This document shows, in pieces, positions 1 through 7,603 of a stretch of DNA of 64,000 nucleotides (position 1 is its first letter; the number at the start of each line of letters is the position of its first letter). The stretch is taken from assembly GCF_002007115.1 (NCBI RefSeq), contig NZ_MVAD01000003.1, positions 1 through 64,000 of the forward strand, read 5' to 3'. The position numbers and the translations under genes are program-made. The notes beneath the pieces were generated by a model. The model was not told the DNA's origin. It saw only the letters and a program-made list of their open reading frames with translations, and made no database searches. Source of the stretch: Massilia sp. KIM. GTDB taxonomy: Bacteria > Pseudomonadota > Gammaproteobacteria > Burkholderiales > Burkholderiaceae_D.

Positions 1-107
1 CACCCGTTCGCCACTCGCCGCCAGGTTGCCCCGCGCTGCCGTTCGACTTGCATGTGTAAAGCATGCCGCCAGCGTTCAATCTGAGCCAGGATCAAACTCT
101 TCAGTTC
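1..107 (-). rRNA. rrs: 16S ribosomal RNA, 5' end only (partial)
   Basis: The reverse complement reads GAACTGAAGAGTTTGATC, then the universal CTGGCTCAG and a betaproteobacterial helix 6 region (AACGCTGGCGGCATGC, TTTACACATGCAAG). This is the conserved first ~100 nt of 16S rRNA. The gene runs off the left edge of the window. The mature 5' end is placed near 107 by comparison with E. coli 16S, so it may be off by a few bases. Confidence 0.97.
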
Positions 108-283
108 AATCTCTGTTTGTTGGCATTGCTGCCACCGCTATTGCTAGCGGGTCGCTCACTCAAAATACTGACGATTCTTCTCTTTCGAGAAGGTTCGTAT
201 TTTTTGTGAACATTTGATAATTTAAGTAATCAATGACCGAAGTCATTGGCACCTTCATCAAACGCCCACACTTATCGACTGTT

Positions 284-299
284 GATTGTTAAAGAACTT
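284..299 (-). promoter_or_regulatory. rRNA leader boxA (antitermination element)
   Basis: The minus strand reads AAGTTCTTTAACAATC, closely matching the boxA core (GCTCTTTAACA) that loads the NusB/NusE antitermination complex on rRNA transcripts. It lies between the promoter at 361-389 and the 16S start, as expected for an rrn leader. Confidence 0.8.
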
Positions 300-360
300 C
301 GTGTTCTGTCTTGCCGCTTGTTCGACGAAGCGTTGTGTTCGTCAGCAGCAGAGGAACGAG

Positions 361-389
361 ATTATGCCGCCTTCCAAGAGGAGCGTCAA
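361..389 (-). promoter_or_regulatory. rrn operon sigma70 promoter
   Basis: On the minus strand TTGACG (384-389) and CATAAT (361-366) are separated by exactly 17 bases. It lies about 250 nt upstream of the mature 16S end. The sequence upstream of the -35 is not AT-rich, so no obvious UP element is seen. The -35 lies only 17 bp past the stop codon of the upstream clsC gene on the same strand, with no terminator between. Confidence 0.8.
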
Positions 390-406
390 CCCCCGCTCGC
401 TCATCC

Positions 407-1939
407 TTACAACAACCATTCGATCGGCAGCCAGGAGAGCACACGCACCGTCGCCCTCTTCCACCAGCTCGTGCCCGGTTCCTCTTCATACACGAGCACC
501 TTCTCGTGCTGACGCTCGACCCAGATCATCTTCCCACTCTTGTCCAGGCGGACTTCGTAGGCGCGCTGGGGCATGTTCTGGTCCAGCGTCTCGCTGAGCC
601 GCCGCGCCAATGCGGGGCTGTCGATCACCAGCCCCATCTCCGTATTCAAGTGGAAGGAGCGCTGGTCGACGTTGAACGATCCCACGAAGATGCGTTCGCC
701 ATCGACCGCGAAGGTCTTCGCATGCAAGCTGGCGGCGGAGCTCCCGAACGCCCCCGCCCGCTTATCGCGCGGCTCCTGCACCCATTCGCGCCGCAACTCA
801 TAGAGCGAGACCCCGGCCTCCAGCAGAGGCTTGCGCCAACCGGCGTACCCGGCATGCACCGCCGCCACATCGGTCGCCTCCAGTGAATTGGTCAGGATGC
901 GGACCGCCGCGCCCCCGCGCGCCATCGCGGCAAAGGCCTCCGCCCCGTCCTTGCCGGGCACAAAGTAAGGCGAGACCAGATCGAGACTGCGCTCGGGCTT
1001 GCCCAGCAGGGCCGTCAGCTTGTGCATGACCTGCGCGTCCTTCGCCGCCTTCCCCATCACCTTGGCCGGGTCGTCGCTCACCAGCCTCGTGCGCCCCCAT
1101 TCGAAAGGCAGGGTGCCACGCACCAGCTGCTCGATGAATTCCGAGCGCCGCACCGCATCCAGATATTCTGCGGCAGCCGCCTTGTCCGGTTCGGCGGGCG
1201 CCTCCTGGCCGCGCTCGAGCAGCAGGCTCGCCGGGTAGGCCGAGGCGCTGTTCCAGTACCGGTCGAAATCGTCCGACACCGCCTTGACGACCGGGCCGAT
1301 GGCCATGACGTCGAGGTCAGCAAAGGAAACGTCGCTGGCCGCGCCGAAGTACTCGTCGCCGATGTTGCGGCCGCCGACAATGGTGACCTGGTTATCGGCG
1401 GTGAACGACTTGTTGTGCATGCGCCGGTTCAGGCGCGCGAAATCGGTGAGCAGCCCCAGGACGCGCAGCCTGCGGTTGGCGGAAGGGTTGAACAGCCGTA
1501 CCTCGACCGACGGATGGGCGTCCAGCCGCGCCAGCACGGCATCCAGGCCGCCGCTGTTGTTATCGTCGAGGAGCAGGCGCACCCGCACGCCGCGGTCGGC
1601 GGCGCGCCGCAGGGCGTCGAACAGCAGGGCGCCGGTGGTGTCCTGGCGCCAGATGTAATACTGGACGTCCAGCGTGCGCTGGGCGGCCCCGGCCAGCAGT
1701 GCCCGGGCCGCGAAAGCGTCGTGCCCGTCCACCAGCGGGTGGATGCCGGCCAGGCCCGGATGGCGGGCCATCTGCGCCAGGGCCGCCTGGCCGAGGACGG
1801 TGTCGTCGGTGTCCAGCTGCGCGGTGCTGGCTTGCCGCTGGCCGAGCGGCGGCAGGGAGGAGCAGCTGGCGAGCGCCAGCGCGCCCGCCAGGGTCGTCAT
1901 CGGCAGCAGCAGGAGCAGCTTCCGACGCGACCGCAGCAT
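407..1939 (-). CDS. clsC: Phospholipase D family lipoprotein, ClsC-type cardiolipin synthase
   Basis: A 510-aa protein with two HxKxxxxD (HKD) motifs, HNKSFTAD near residue 175 and HAKTFAVD near 405. These form the active site of the phospholipase D superfamily. Length and the long spacing between motifs fit the ClsC (YmdC) branch, which makes cardiolipin from phosphatidylglycerol and phosphatidylethanolamine. The N terminus is basic then hydrophobic and ends in a lipobox (LASC, Cys26), so it is probably an envelope lipoprotein. The start codon follows directly after the stop of the enoyl-CoA hydratase gene with no spacer, so the two are probably co-transcribed. The exact substrate is inferred from family. 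Confidence 0.88.
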   Translation of the reverse strand: MLRSRRKLLLLLPMTTLAGALALASCSSLPPLGQRQASTAQLDTDDTVLGQAALAQMARHPGLAGIHPLVDGHDAFAARALLAGAAQRTLDVQYYIWRQDTTGALLFDALRRAADRGVRVRLLLDDNNSGGLDAVLARLDAHPSVEVRLFNPSANRRLRVLGLLTDFARLNRRMHNKSFTADNQVTIVGGRNIGDEYFGAASDVSFADLDVMAIGPVVKAVSDDFDRYWNSASAYPASLLLERGQEAPAEPDKAAAAEYLDAVRRSEFIEQLVRGTLPFEWGRTRLVSDDPAKVMGKAAKDAQVMHKLTALLGKPERSLDLVSPYFVPGKDGAEAFAAMARGGAAVRILTNSLEATDVAAVHAGYAGWRKPLLEAGVSLYELRREWVQEPRDKRAGAFGSSAASLHAKTFAVDGERIFVGSFNVDQRSFHLNTEMGLVIDSPALARRLSETLDQNMPQRAYEVRLDKSGKMIWVERQHEKVLVYEEEPGTSWWKRATVRVLSWLPIEWLL

Positions 1940-2716
1940 TTACATGCCTTCGAAATTCGGCTTGCGCTTCTCGAGGAAGGCCTTCATGCCTTCCTGCTGC
2001 GCCGGGGTGCCGAAACCGGCGTGGAAGTAACGGCGTTCATAACGCACGCCTTCGTTCAGCGGCATCTGGTAGGCTTGGTTGACGCAATCCTTGATCTGCA
2101 TGGCGACCGACACCGGCATCTCGGCGATGCTCTGGGCGACCTTGAGCGACTCTTCCATCACGCTGTCGGCCGGGTAAACGCGCGACACCAGGCCGGTGCG
2201 CTCGGCTTCCGCCGCGTCGATCATGCGGGTGGTCAGCAGCATGTCCATGGCCTTAGCCTTGGAGATCGCGCGCGGCAGGCGCTGGGTGCCGCCGGCGCCG
2301 GGGGTGACGCCGACCTTGATCTCGGGCTGGCCGAACTTGGCGTTGTCGGCCGCGATCAGGAAGTCGCACATCATGGCCAGCTCGCAGCCGCCGCCCAGGC
2401 AGTAGCCCGACACCACGCCGATGACCGGCTTGCGGATGTCGAGGATGTGCTCCCAATTGCGGCCGATGTAGTCGTTACCGTAGGTTTCGCGGTAGTCGTA
2501 ATCGACCATCGCCGCGATGTCGGCGCCCGCCGCAAACGCCTTGTCGCTGCCCGTCAGGACGATGACGTTGGTGCCCGGATCCTTGTCGAAGTGGCGGAGC
2601 GCGTCGCCCAGCTCGTTCATCATGTTGTCGTTCAGGGCGTTCATCGCCTTCGGACGGTTCAGGCGGACGACCGCAACTTTTCCGTGCTGCTCGATCAGCA
2701 GGTCTGCGTATTGCAT
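1940..2716 (-). CDS. Enoyl-CoA hydratase (crotonase family)
   Basis: A 258-aa protein of normal crotonase length. It has the CoA-binding/oxyanion region (AFAAGADIAAM) near residue 62 and the GGGCELAMMCD and FGQPEIKVGVTPGAGGTQRL segments, which carry the two catalytic glutamates typical of true hydratases. It should hydrate trans-2-enoyl-CoA in the cytoplasm during beta-oxidation. It is probably the first gene of a two-gene unit with clsC. No other beta-oxidation gene is adjacent, so whether it serves fatty acid or aromatic-acid breakdown (PaaF-like) cannot be told. Confidence 0.9.
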   Translation of the reverse strand: MQYADLLIEQHGKVAVVRLNRPKAMNALNDNMMNELGDALRHFDKDPGTNVIVLTGSDKAFAAGADIAAMVDYDYRETYGNDYIGRNWEHILDIRKPVIGVVSGYCLGGGCELAMMCDFLIAADNAKFGQPEIKVGVTPGAGGTQRLPRAISKAKAMDMLLTTRMIDAAEAERTGLVSRVYPADSVMEESLKVAQSIAEMPVSVAMQIKDCVNQAYQMPLNEGVRYERRYFHAGFGTPAQQEGMKAFLEKRKPNFEGM

Positions 2717-2802
2717 AAAACACCCCTTTGGTGAAATGACACGTAATCCCGGATTGTAGCGCGACTGTTATGATGTCAGGCTTGCACCATCAATAAAGAT
2801 CC

Positions 2803-4062
2803 ATGGGGTTCCTGAGCCTGCGCCGGCTGCGCAACGATCCGCTTTTGCAGGACGACGACTTCCGCCGTTTCTGGGTGAGTTGCACGCTCAACCAGTTCGG
2901 CGGCCAGATCACGGCCCTGGCCCTGCCCCTGTGCGCGGTCCTGCTGCTGCACGCCACCCCGGCGCAAATGGGCATGCTGGCCGCCCTGCAATCCCTCCCC
3001 TTCGCCATCTTCGGTCTGCCGGCCGGGGTGCTGCTGGACCGCTGCCGCCGCCTGCCCATCCTGCGCCTGTCGCAGTTCGTGCAGGGCATGGTGCTGGCCT
3101 CGGTGCCGCTGGCCTACTGGCTCGGGTGGCTGAGCATGGGCTGGATCTACTTCGTCGGCTTCGTGATCGGCACCGGCATCGTGGTCGGCGGCAGCGCGGA
3201 GCAGGTCTACACCACCTTCCTGGTGGGCCGCGAGCGCCTGATCGACGCCCAGACCCGGCTGACCGCGGTCGAATCGGCGGCCAAGCTGGTCGGCCCCGGC
3301 CTGGCCGGGGTGCTGGTGCAGCTGCTCACCGCGCCCTTCGCGATCGCCGCGGAAGCCGCGACCTTCCTGTTCTCGGTGCTGAACCTGGGCCGCATCCGCG
3401 CCGTGGAACCGCAGCCCGCGCCGCCCAAGGCCCATCCGCTGCGCGAGATGGTCGACGGCCTGAAGTTCGTCTGGCGCCATCCGCTGCTGCGCCAGCTCGC
3501 CTGGGCGGCCGGCGTCTGGCACCTGCTCTATTACGGCTACACCGCGTTGCAGGTGCTGTACGCCACCCGCGTGCTGGGCATGCCGCCGGGGGTGCTGGGC
3601 GTGGCCCAGATGCTGGGCGGGGTCGGCATCCTGGTCGCGACCATGAGCATGAAGCGGATGACGGCGCGCCTGGGCACCGGCAACGTGATCGTGCTGGGCG
3701 CGGCGCTGACGGCCGTCACCTTCGCCCTGCTGCCCCTGCTGCCGCGCGACTGGCTGGGCATGCCGCTGCTGACCGCCGTCAGCTACGGGCTGCTGGTGTT
3801 CCTGTTCGACGTGGGCGCGATGTACTTCTTCATCCCCTACATCACCCTGCGCCAGCGCGTGACGCCGGACGAGTTTTTGGGCCGCATGGTGTCGACCATG
3901 CGCTTCCTGACGGTGGCGACCGCGCCGCTGGGCGCCCTGGCCGCCGGCGCGGTGGCCGAGGCCTACAGCGTGCGCATCTCGCTGGGCGGGATCGGCATCG
4001 GCGCGATCGCCCTGACCGTCTGGATGGTGGCCTACACGACCCTGCGCCAGGCGCGCGACTGA
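2803..4062 (+). CDS. MFS transporter, EntS/MFS_3-like
   Basis: A 419-aa very hydrophobic protein with about 12 predicted membrane segments. The N-terminal FRRFWVSCTLNQFGGQITALALP and PAGVLLDRCRR segments are typical of the EntS/MFS_3 group of efflux permeases. It is divergent from the enoyl-CoA hydratase gene and convergent with mltA (7-bp gap). The substrate cannot be deduced: family members export siderophores, macrolides or other small molecules. The start is the first ATG after an AT-rich stretch (AATAAAGATCC). Confidence 0.85.
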   Translation: MGFLSLRRLRNDPLLQDDDFRRFWVSCTLNQFGGQITALALPLCAVLLLHATPAQMGMLAALQSLPFAIFGLPAGVLLDRCRRLPILRLSQFVQGMVLASVPLAYWLGWLSMGWIYFVGFVIGTGIVVGGSAEQVYTTFLVGRERLIDAQTRLTAVESAAKLVGPGLAGVLVQLLTAPFAIAAEAATFLFSVLNLGRIRAVEPQPAPPKAHPLREMVDGLKFVWRHPLLRQLAWAAGVWHLLYYGYTALQVLYATRVLGMPPGVLGVAQMLGGVGILVATMSMKRMTARLGTGNVIVLGAALTAVTFALLPLLPRDWLGMPLLTAVSYGLLVFLFDVGAMYFFIPYITLRQRVTPDEFLGRMVSTMRFLTVATAPLGALAAGAVAEAYSVRISLGGIGIGAIALTVWMVAYTTLRQARD

Positions 4063-4069
4063 GCAGGCG

Positions 4070-5338
4070 TCACTGAGCCGGGCGCGGCACCAGCACCCAC
4101 AACTGGCCCGGCTGCTTCATCAGGCCGGCGTTGTCCACGGCCTCCGGCCCGAAGCCGTAGAAGAAATCGGCCCGCACCGCGCCGCGGATCGCGCCGCCGG
4201 TATCCTGCGCCATCACCAGGCGCTGAAGCGGCGCGCCATCCTTCGGGAAGGTGGTCGAGATCCAGATCGGCGCGCCCAGCGGCAGGATGGAGCGGTCGGT
4301 GGCCACCGAGCGGCCCGGCGTCAGCGGCACGTTGAGCGAGCCGCGCGGACCGACGTTGGGGTCGCTCACCTTCTCTTCGCGGAAGAAGATATAGCTCGGG
4401 TTGACGTTGAAGAGCTCCTGGCGGCGCGCCGGGTTGGCCGCGATCCAGGCGCGGATCGACTGGGCCGACACCTGGTCGGGGGTCATGATGCCCTGCTCCA
4501 CGAACCAGCGGCCGATGGCCTTGTAGGGGTGGCCGTTCTGGTCGCCGTAGGCGACGCGCACCGTCTCGCCGCTGTCGAGCTGCACCCGCCCCGAACCCTG
4601 CACTTCGAGGAAGAAGGCCTCGACCGGGTCGTTCACCCACAGCAGTTCCTTGCCCCTGAGCGGCGCGCGCTCGATCTCGGCGCGGCTGCTGTAGGGGATC
4701 ACGGTCTTGCCCTGCAGGCGTCCGCGCAGGCGCCGCCCCTTGAGGTCGGGATACACGCTGCCCAGGTCAATGGTGAGCAGGTCGTCCGGCACGCGGTAGA
4801 GCGGGGTCTGGTACTCGCCGCCGCGCTTGCGGGAGCCGTAGAGCATGGCTTCGTAGTAGCCGGTGATCAGGCCGGTATCCTTGCCGTCCGGGTTGCGCAC
4901 CTGGTGAGGGACGAAGTGGGCCTCGAAATAGCTGCGGATGGCGGCGCCGTCGTTGGCGTCCACCGTGCGCGCGACCGCGCAGGGCGTGGCCCACTCGGCG
5001 CGCGCGGCCAGCACGCGGCAGGACTGCATGAAGGCCGGCCAGGCCTGGCGCAGGTCGTCCTGCTGCCAGTTCGGCAGCGCCTCGAAACCCACCGGCGTCA
5101 GCGGCGGCGCGGGTGGCGGCGGTGGGGGCGGGGTCTCCGGCTGGGCCGGCGGCACCACGACCGGGCCCAGCGGCGGCGGCAGCTTGATGTCCGGCTGCCC
5201 CGGCGGCGCCACAGGGGCAGCCGGGGCCGGCGGCGCAGGCTGGGATGGCTGGGCCGGCGGCTGCGGCGTGGTGGAACAGGCGCTCAGGAAGGCGACGAGC
5301 GCGAGGGAAGCGGGTACACTGCGGCGTGTCGAAAGCAT
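4070..5338 (-). CDS. mltA: Membrane-bound lytic murein transglycosylase A
   Basis: A 422-aa protein. It begins with a lipoprotein signal (LSAC, Cys21), then a proline-rich linker to about residue 70, then the MltA barrel (ITGYYEAMLYGSR) and the 3D domain with AQDTGGAIRGAVRADFFYG, which holds the catalytic Asp. It cleaves the MurNAc-GlcNAc bond of peptidoglycan, forming 1,6-anhydromuropeptides, at the inner face of the outer membrane. The frame stays open about 120 codons further upstream, but the ATG at 5338 is chosen because only it gives the signal peptide and lipobox. A small membrane-protein gene starts 10 bp away on the other strand. Confidence 0.92.
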   Translation of the reverse strand: MLSTRRSVPASLALVAFLSACSTTPQPPAQPSQPAPPAPAAPVAPPGQPDIKLPPPLGPVVVPPAQPETPPPPPPPAPPLTPVGFEALPNWQQDDLRQAWPAFMQSCRVLAARAEWATPCAVARTVDANDGAAIRSYFEAHFVPHQVRNPDGKDTGLITGYYEAMLYGSRKRGGEYQTPLYRVPDDLLTIDLGSVYPDLKGRRLRGRLQGKTVIPYSSRAEIERAPLRGKELLWVNDPVEAFFLEVQGSGRVQLDSGETVRVAYGDQNGHPYKAIGRWFVEQGIMTPDQVSAQSIRAWIAANPARRQELFNVNPSYIFFREEKVSDPNVGPRGSLNVPLTPGRSVATDRSILPLGAPIWISTTFPKDGAPLQRLVMAQDTGGAIRGAVRADFFYGFGPEAVDNAGLMKQPGQLWVLVPRPAQ

Positions 5339-5348
5339 AAGGACCGAT

Positions 5349-5492
5349 ATGTGGATCTTGATGGTGGAAGCCGGGGTGGCGCTGTTCCTGCTCGTGTTTA
5401 TCGTCTGGTGGACGATGTTCGCCGGCCGCAAGGATAACGGCCGCGACCGGAACGTCCAGCCCCCGGCGCGCGAGGACAAGGACGAAAGCTGA
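5349..5492 (+). CDS. 47-aa single-pass membrane protein, function unknown
   Basis: The ATG at 5349 is preceded by an AAGGA ribosome site at 5338-5343. It encodes a 47-residue protein with one membrane helix (about residues 5-24, rich in Val, Leu, Phe and Trp). A highly charged, hydrophilic tail of Arg, Asp, Lys and Glu ends in EDKDES. The gene lies 10 bp from the divergent mltA start, so its promoter must sit inside the mltA coding sequence. It ends exactly one base before the apaG stop on the opposite strand. I do not recognise a named family. The ribosome site, sensible topology and tight packing support a real gene. Confidence 0.65.
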   Translation: MWILMVEAGVALFLLVFIVWWTMFAGRKDNGRDRNVQPPAREDKDES

Positions 5493-5867
5493 TCAGTGCA
5501 GGCTGTGCGGCATCGACAGCAGGAATTCGGTGATCGGGACCTCGAACCGGTGACCGTCCTCGGCCACGCAGAAGTATTCGCCGCCCATGGTGCCCTGGGG
5601 CGTGGCGATCTGGGTGCCGCTCGTGTATTCGAACTGCTCGCCCGGCTGCAGCAGCGGCTGGTGGCCGACCACGCCCAGCCCCCGCACTTCCTGTACATGG
5701 TTGTTGGCATCGGTGATCACCCAGTGGCGCGAGATGAGCTGCGCGGCGATGCTGCCGGTGTTCTTGATCGTGATCGTGTACGTAAACACGAAGTTGTTCC
5801 GGTCCGGGTTGGACTGCTCCGCCAGGTACTGGGTCCGGACGGCGACAGTGAAATCGTAAGCGGGCAT
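5493..5867 (-). CDS. apaG: Co2+/Mg2+ efflux-associated protein ApaG
   Basis: A 124-aa protein, exactly the usual ApaG length. It has the family start (YDFTVAVRTQYLAEQSNP) and the conserved TITIKNTG, LISRHWVITDANN, GVVGHQPLLQPGEQFEYTSG and PQGTMGGEYFCV segments of the fibronectin-III-like ApaG fold. The start at 5867 was chosen by family length and an AAGGAAA ribosome site; an in-frame ATG at 5891 would add a few residues. The biochemical role is not settled in the literature: mutants affect Co2+ resistance and Ap4A levels. It is divergent from rpe. Confidence 0.92.
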   Translation of the reverse strand: MPAYDFTVAVRTQYLAEQSNPDRNNFVFTYTITIKNTGSIAAQLISRHWVITDANNHVQEVRGLGVVGHQPLLQPGEQFEYTSGTQIATPQGTMGGEYFCVAEDGHRFEVPITEFLLSMPHSLH

Positions 5868-6041
5868 CGGCTTTCCTTGCTTGATCTGCATGAATGAACC
5901 CGACTGGACGGCGCCGCCGGGAACGCGCTGTGTGGCGCAAACGACAATCATACAAGCTGGCGCGGCTTTCCGTCGCCCGCGCGCTGCGGCCGGCAGGCTA
6001 GCGGGCTAAAATAGCGGATTCATTTCAACCGCACCACCGCC

Positions 6042-6713
6042 ATGACCACTTACCGCATCGCTCCCAGCATCCTGTCCGCCGACTTCGCCCGCCTGGGCGA
6101 GGAAGTCCGCAATGTCGTCGCCGCCGGCGCCGACATCATCCACTTCGACGTGATGGACAACCATTATGTTCCGAACCTGACCATCGGCCCGCTGGTTTGC
6201 CAGGCGATCCGTCCGCACGTGGACGTGCCGATCGACGTGCACCTGATGGTCAAGCCGGTGGACCGCATCATTCCCGACTTCGCCAAGGCCGGCGCCAACA
6301 TCATCACCTTCCACCCGGAAGCGTCCGAGCACATCGACCGTACCCTGCAGCTGATCCGCGACCATGGCTGCAAGGCCGGCCTGGTGTTCAACCCGGCGAC
6401 CCCGATGCACTACCTGGAACACGTCATGGACAAGATCGACATGATCCTGATCATGTCCGTGAACCCGGGCTTCGGTGGCCAGTCCTTCATTCCGGAAGCG
6501 CTCAAGAAGATCGCGATCGCGCGCCGCATGATCGACGAGTCGGGCCGCGACATCATGCTCGAGGTCGACGGCGGCATCAAGGCCGACAACATCGCCGCCG
6601 CGGCTGCCGCCGGCGCCGACACCTTCGTGGCCGGCTCGGCGATCTTCGGCAAGCCGGACTACAAGGCCGTGATCGACGCCATGCGCGCCGAGCTGGCCAA
6701 GGTCGGTCAATAA
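6042..6713 (+). CDS. rpe: Ribulose-phosphate 3-epimerase
   Basis: A 223-aa TIM-barrel protein. [16 protein letters not shown] opens it, [17 protein letters not shown] carries metal-binding residues, and [13 protein letters not shown] and EVDGGI follow, all diagnostic of Rpe. It interconverts ribulose 5-phosphate and xylulose 5-phosphate in the pentose phosphate pathway. Its stop overlaps the gph start by one base (TAATG), so the two are translationally coupled. The order rpe-gph-trpE is common in beta- and gammaproteobacteria. Confidence 0.97.
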   Translation: MTTYRIAPSILSADFARLGEEVRNVVAAGADIIHFDVMDNHYVPNLTIGPLVCQAIRPHVDVPIDVHLMVKPVDRIIPDFAKAGANIITFHPEASEHIDRTLQLIRDHGCKAGLVFNPATPMHYLEHVMDKIDMILIMSVNPGFGGQSFIPEALKKIAIARRMIDESGRDIMLEVDGGIKADNIAAAAAAGADTFVAGSAIFGKPDYKAVIDAMRAELAKVGQ

Positions 6714-7411
6714 TGCGCCCGGGCGCAGCGGCGATCAGGGCCGCCATCATCGACCTGGACGGCACCATGCTCGACACGGTGCCGGACTTCGAAGCGGCCC
6801 TGAACGGCATGCGCCACGAGTTCGGCCTGGGTCCCATCACCCAGGCCACCATCAAGCCCATGGTCGGCAAGGGATCCGAGAAGCTGGTGCGCGACGCCCT
6901 GCTGCTGGACTGGGACGCCGAGCGCGTCGACAGCCTGCACGCCGAGGCGCTGGCCGCCTACCAGCGCCACTACCTGGCCATCAACGGCGACCGCAGCACC
7001 CTGTTCGAGGGCGTGACCGAAGGCCTGGAGGCGATGCGCGCCCAGGGCCTGCGCCTGGTCTGCGTCACCAACAAGCCGCTCGCCTTCACCCTGCCGCTGC
7101 TGGACCAGAAAGGCCTGGCGCCGTATTTCGAGCAGGTGTTCGGCGGCGACTCCTTCGAGAAAAAGAAACCGGACCCGATGCCGATGCGGGGCGCTTGCGC
7201 CGCGCTCGACCTGCCGCCCTCGCAGGTGGTGGCGATCGGCGACTCGTCCAACGACGCCGAGAGCGCCCGCGCCGCCGGCTGCTTCGTGCTCACCGTGCCA
7301 TATGGTTATAACCACGGACGGCCTATACAAGAAATTAAATCTGATGGTATAGTGAGCTCGCTACTGGATGCGGCGAAGCTGATCGCTGCCCACAACCGCA
7401 CTGCTCACTAA
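6713..7411 (+). CDS. gph: Phosphoglycolate phosphatase (HAD family)
   Basis: A 232-aa HAD hydrolase. The nucleophile motif is DLDGTMLDTVPDF near residue 17, motif II is VCVTNKP, and KKKPDPMP and AIGDSSNDAESARAAG complete the HAD set. It removes phosphate from 2-phosphoglycolate, a by-product of DNA repair or Rubisco oxygenation. The last ~100 bases (about 7300-7370) are much more AT-rich than the rest and contain a candidate trp promoter. Confidence 0.93.
   Translation: MRPGAAAIRAAIIDLDGTMLDTVPDFEAALNGMRHEFGLGPITQATIKPMVGKGSEKLVRDALLLDWDAERVDSLHAEALAAYQRHYLAINGDRSTLFEGVTEGLEAMRAQGLRLVCVTNKPLAFTLPLLDQKGLAPYFEQVFGGDSFEKKKPDPMPMRGACAALDLPPSQVVAIGDSSNDAESARAAGCFVLTVPYGYNHGRPIQEIKSDGIVSSLLDAAKLIAAHNRTAH
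7324..7353 (+). promoter_or_regulatory. Candidate trp operon promoter inside gph
   Basis: TATACA (7324-7329) and TATAGT (7348-7353) are 18 bases apart within an AT-rich patch in the 3' end of gph. They lie about 70 bp upstream of the Trp leader peptide. Transcription starting near 7360 would give a leader with room for the attenuator. This is a sequence match only. Confidence 0.4.
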
Positions 7412-7422
7412 CTTATCTATAC

Positions 7423-7509
7423 ATGTTTTTCACCAAAAAACACACTGTCAACCAGACCGGCGCCCTTGAGGCCTGGCTGTGGCGACGCTGGCAATCCTGG
7501 GCTAACTAA
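7423..7509 (+). CDS. trpL: trp operon leader peptide (TrpL)
   Basis: A 28-codon reading frame with four Trp codons clustered near its end (AWLWRRWQSWAN, then TAA). It sits between gph and trpE, 14 bp before a rho-independent terminator. This is the classic layout of transcription attenuation: ribosome stalling at Trp codons when charged tRNA-Trp is scarce prevents terminator formation. The peptide has no other expected role. A strong ribosome site is not obvious before the ATG. Four Trp in 28 codons just ahead of trpE makes chance very unlikely. Confidence 0.88.
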   Translation: MFFTKKHTVNQTGALEAWLWRRWQSWAN

Positions 7510-7522
7510 CCCGTAACGATTG

Positions 7523-7556
7523 CTGCCGGTCGCGCTCGTCCTCCGGCAGGTTTTTT
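7523..7556 (+). terminator. trp attenuator terminator
   Basis: CTGCCGG (7523-7529) pairs perfectly with CCGGCAG (7543-7549) around a 13-nt loop, followed by six T (7551-7556). A competing pairing that would block it is possible between GCTGGCA (7487-7493, at the Trp codons of trpL) and TGCCGGT (7524-7530), with two G-U pairs. The terminator is clear. The antiterminator is my inference. Confidence 0.85.
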
Positions 7557-7603
7557 GATGTGAACCACCGCCCACTCCCTCCACGGGCGGTCTGGAGAAA
7601 AGC

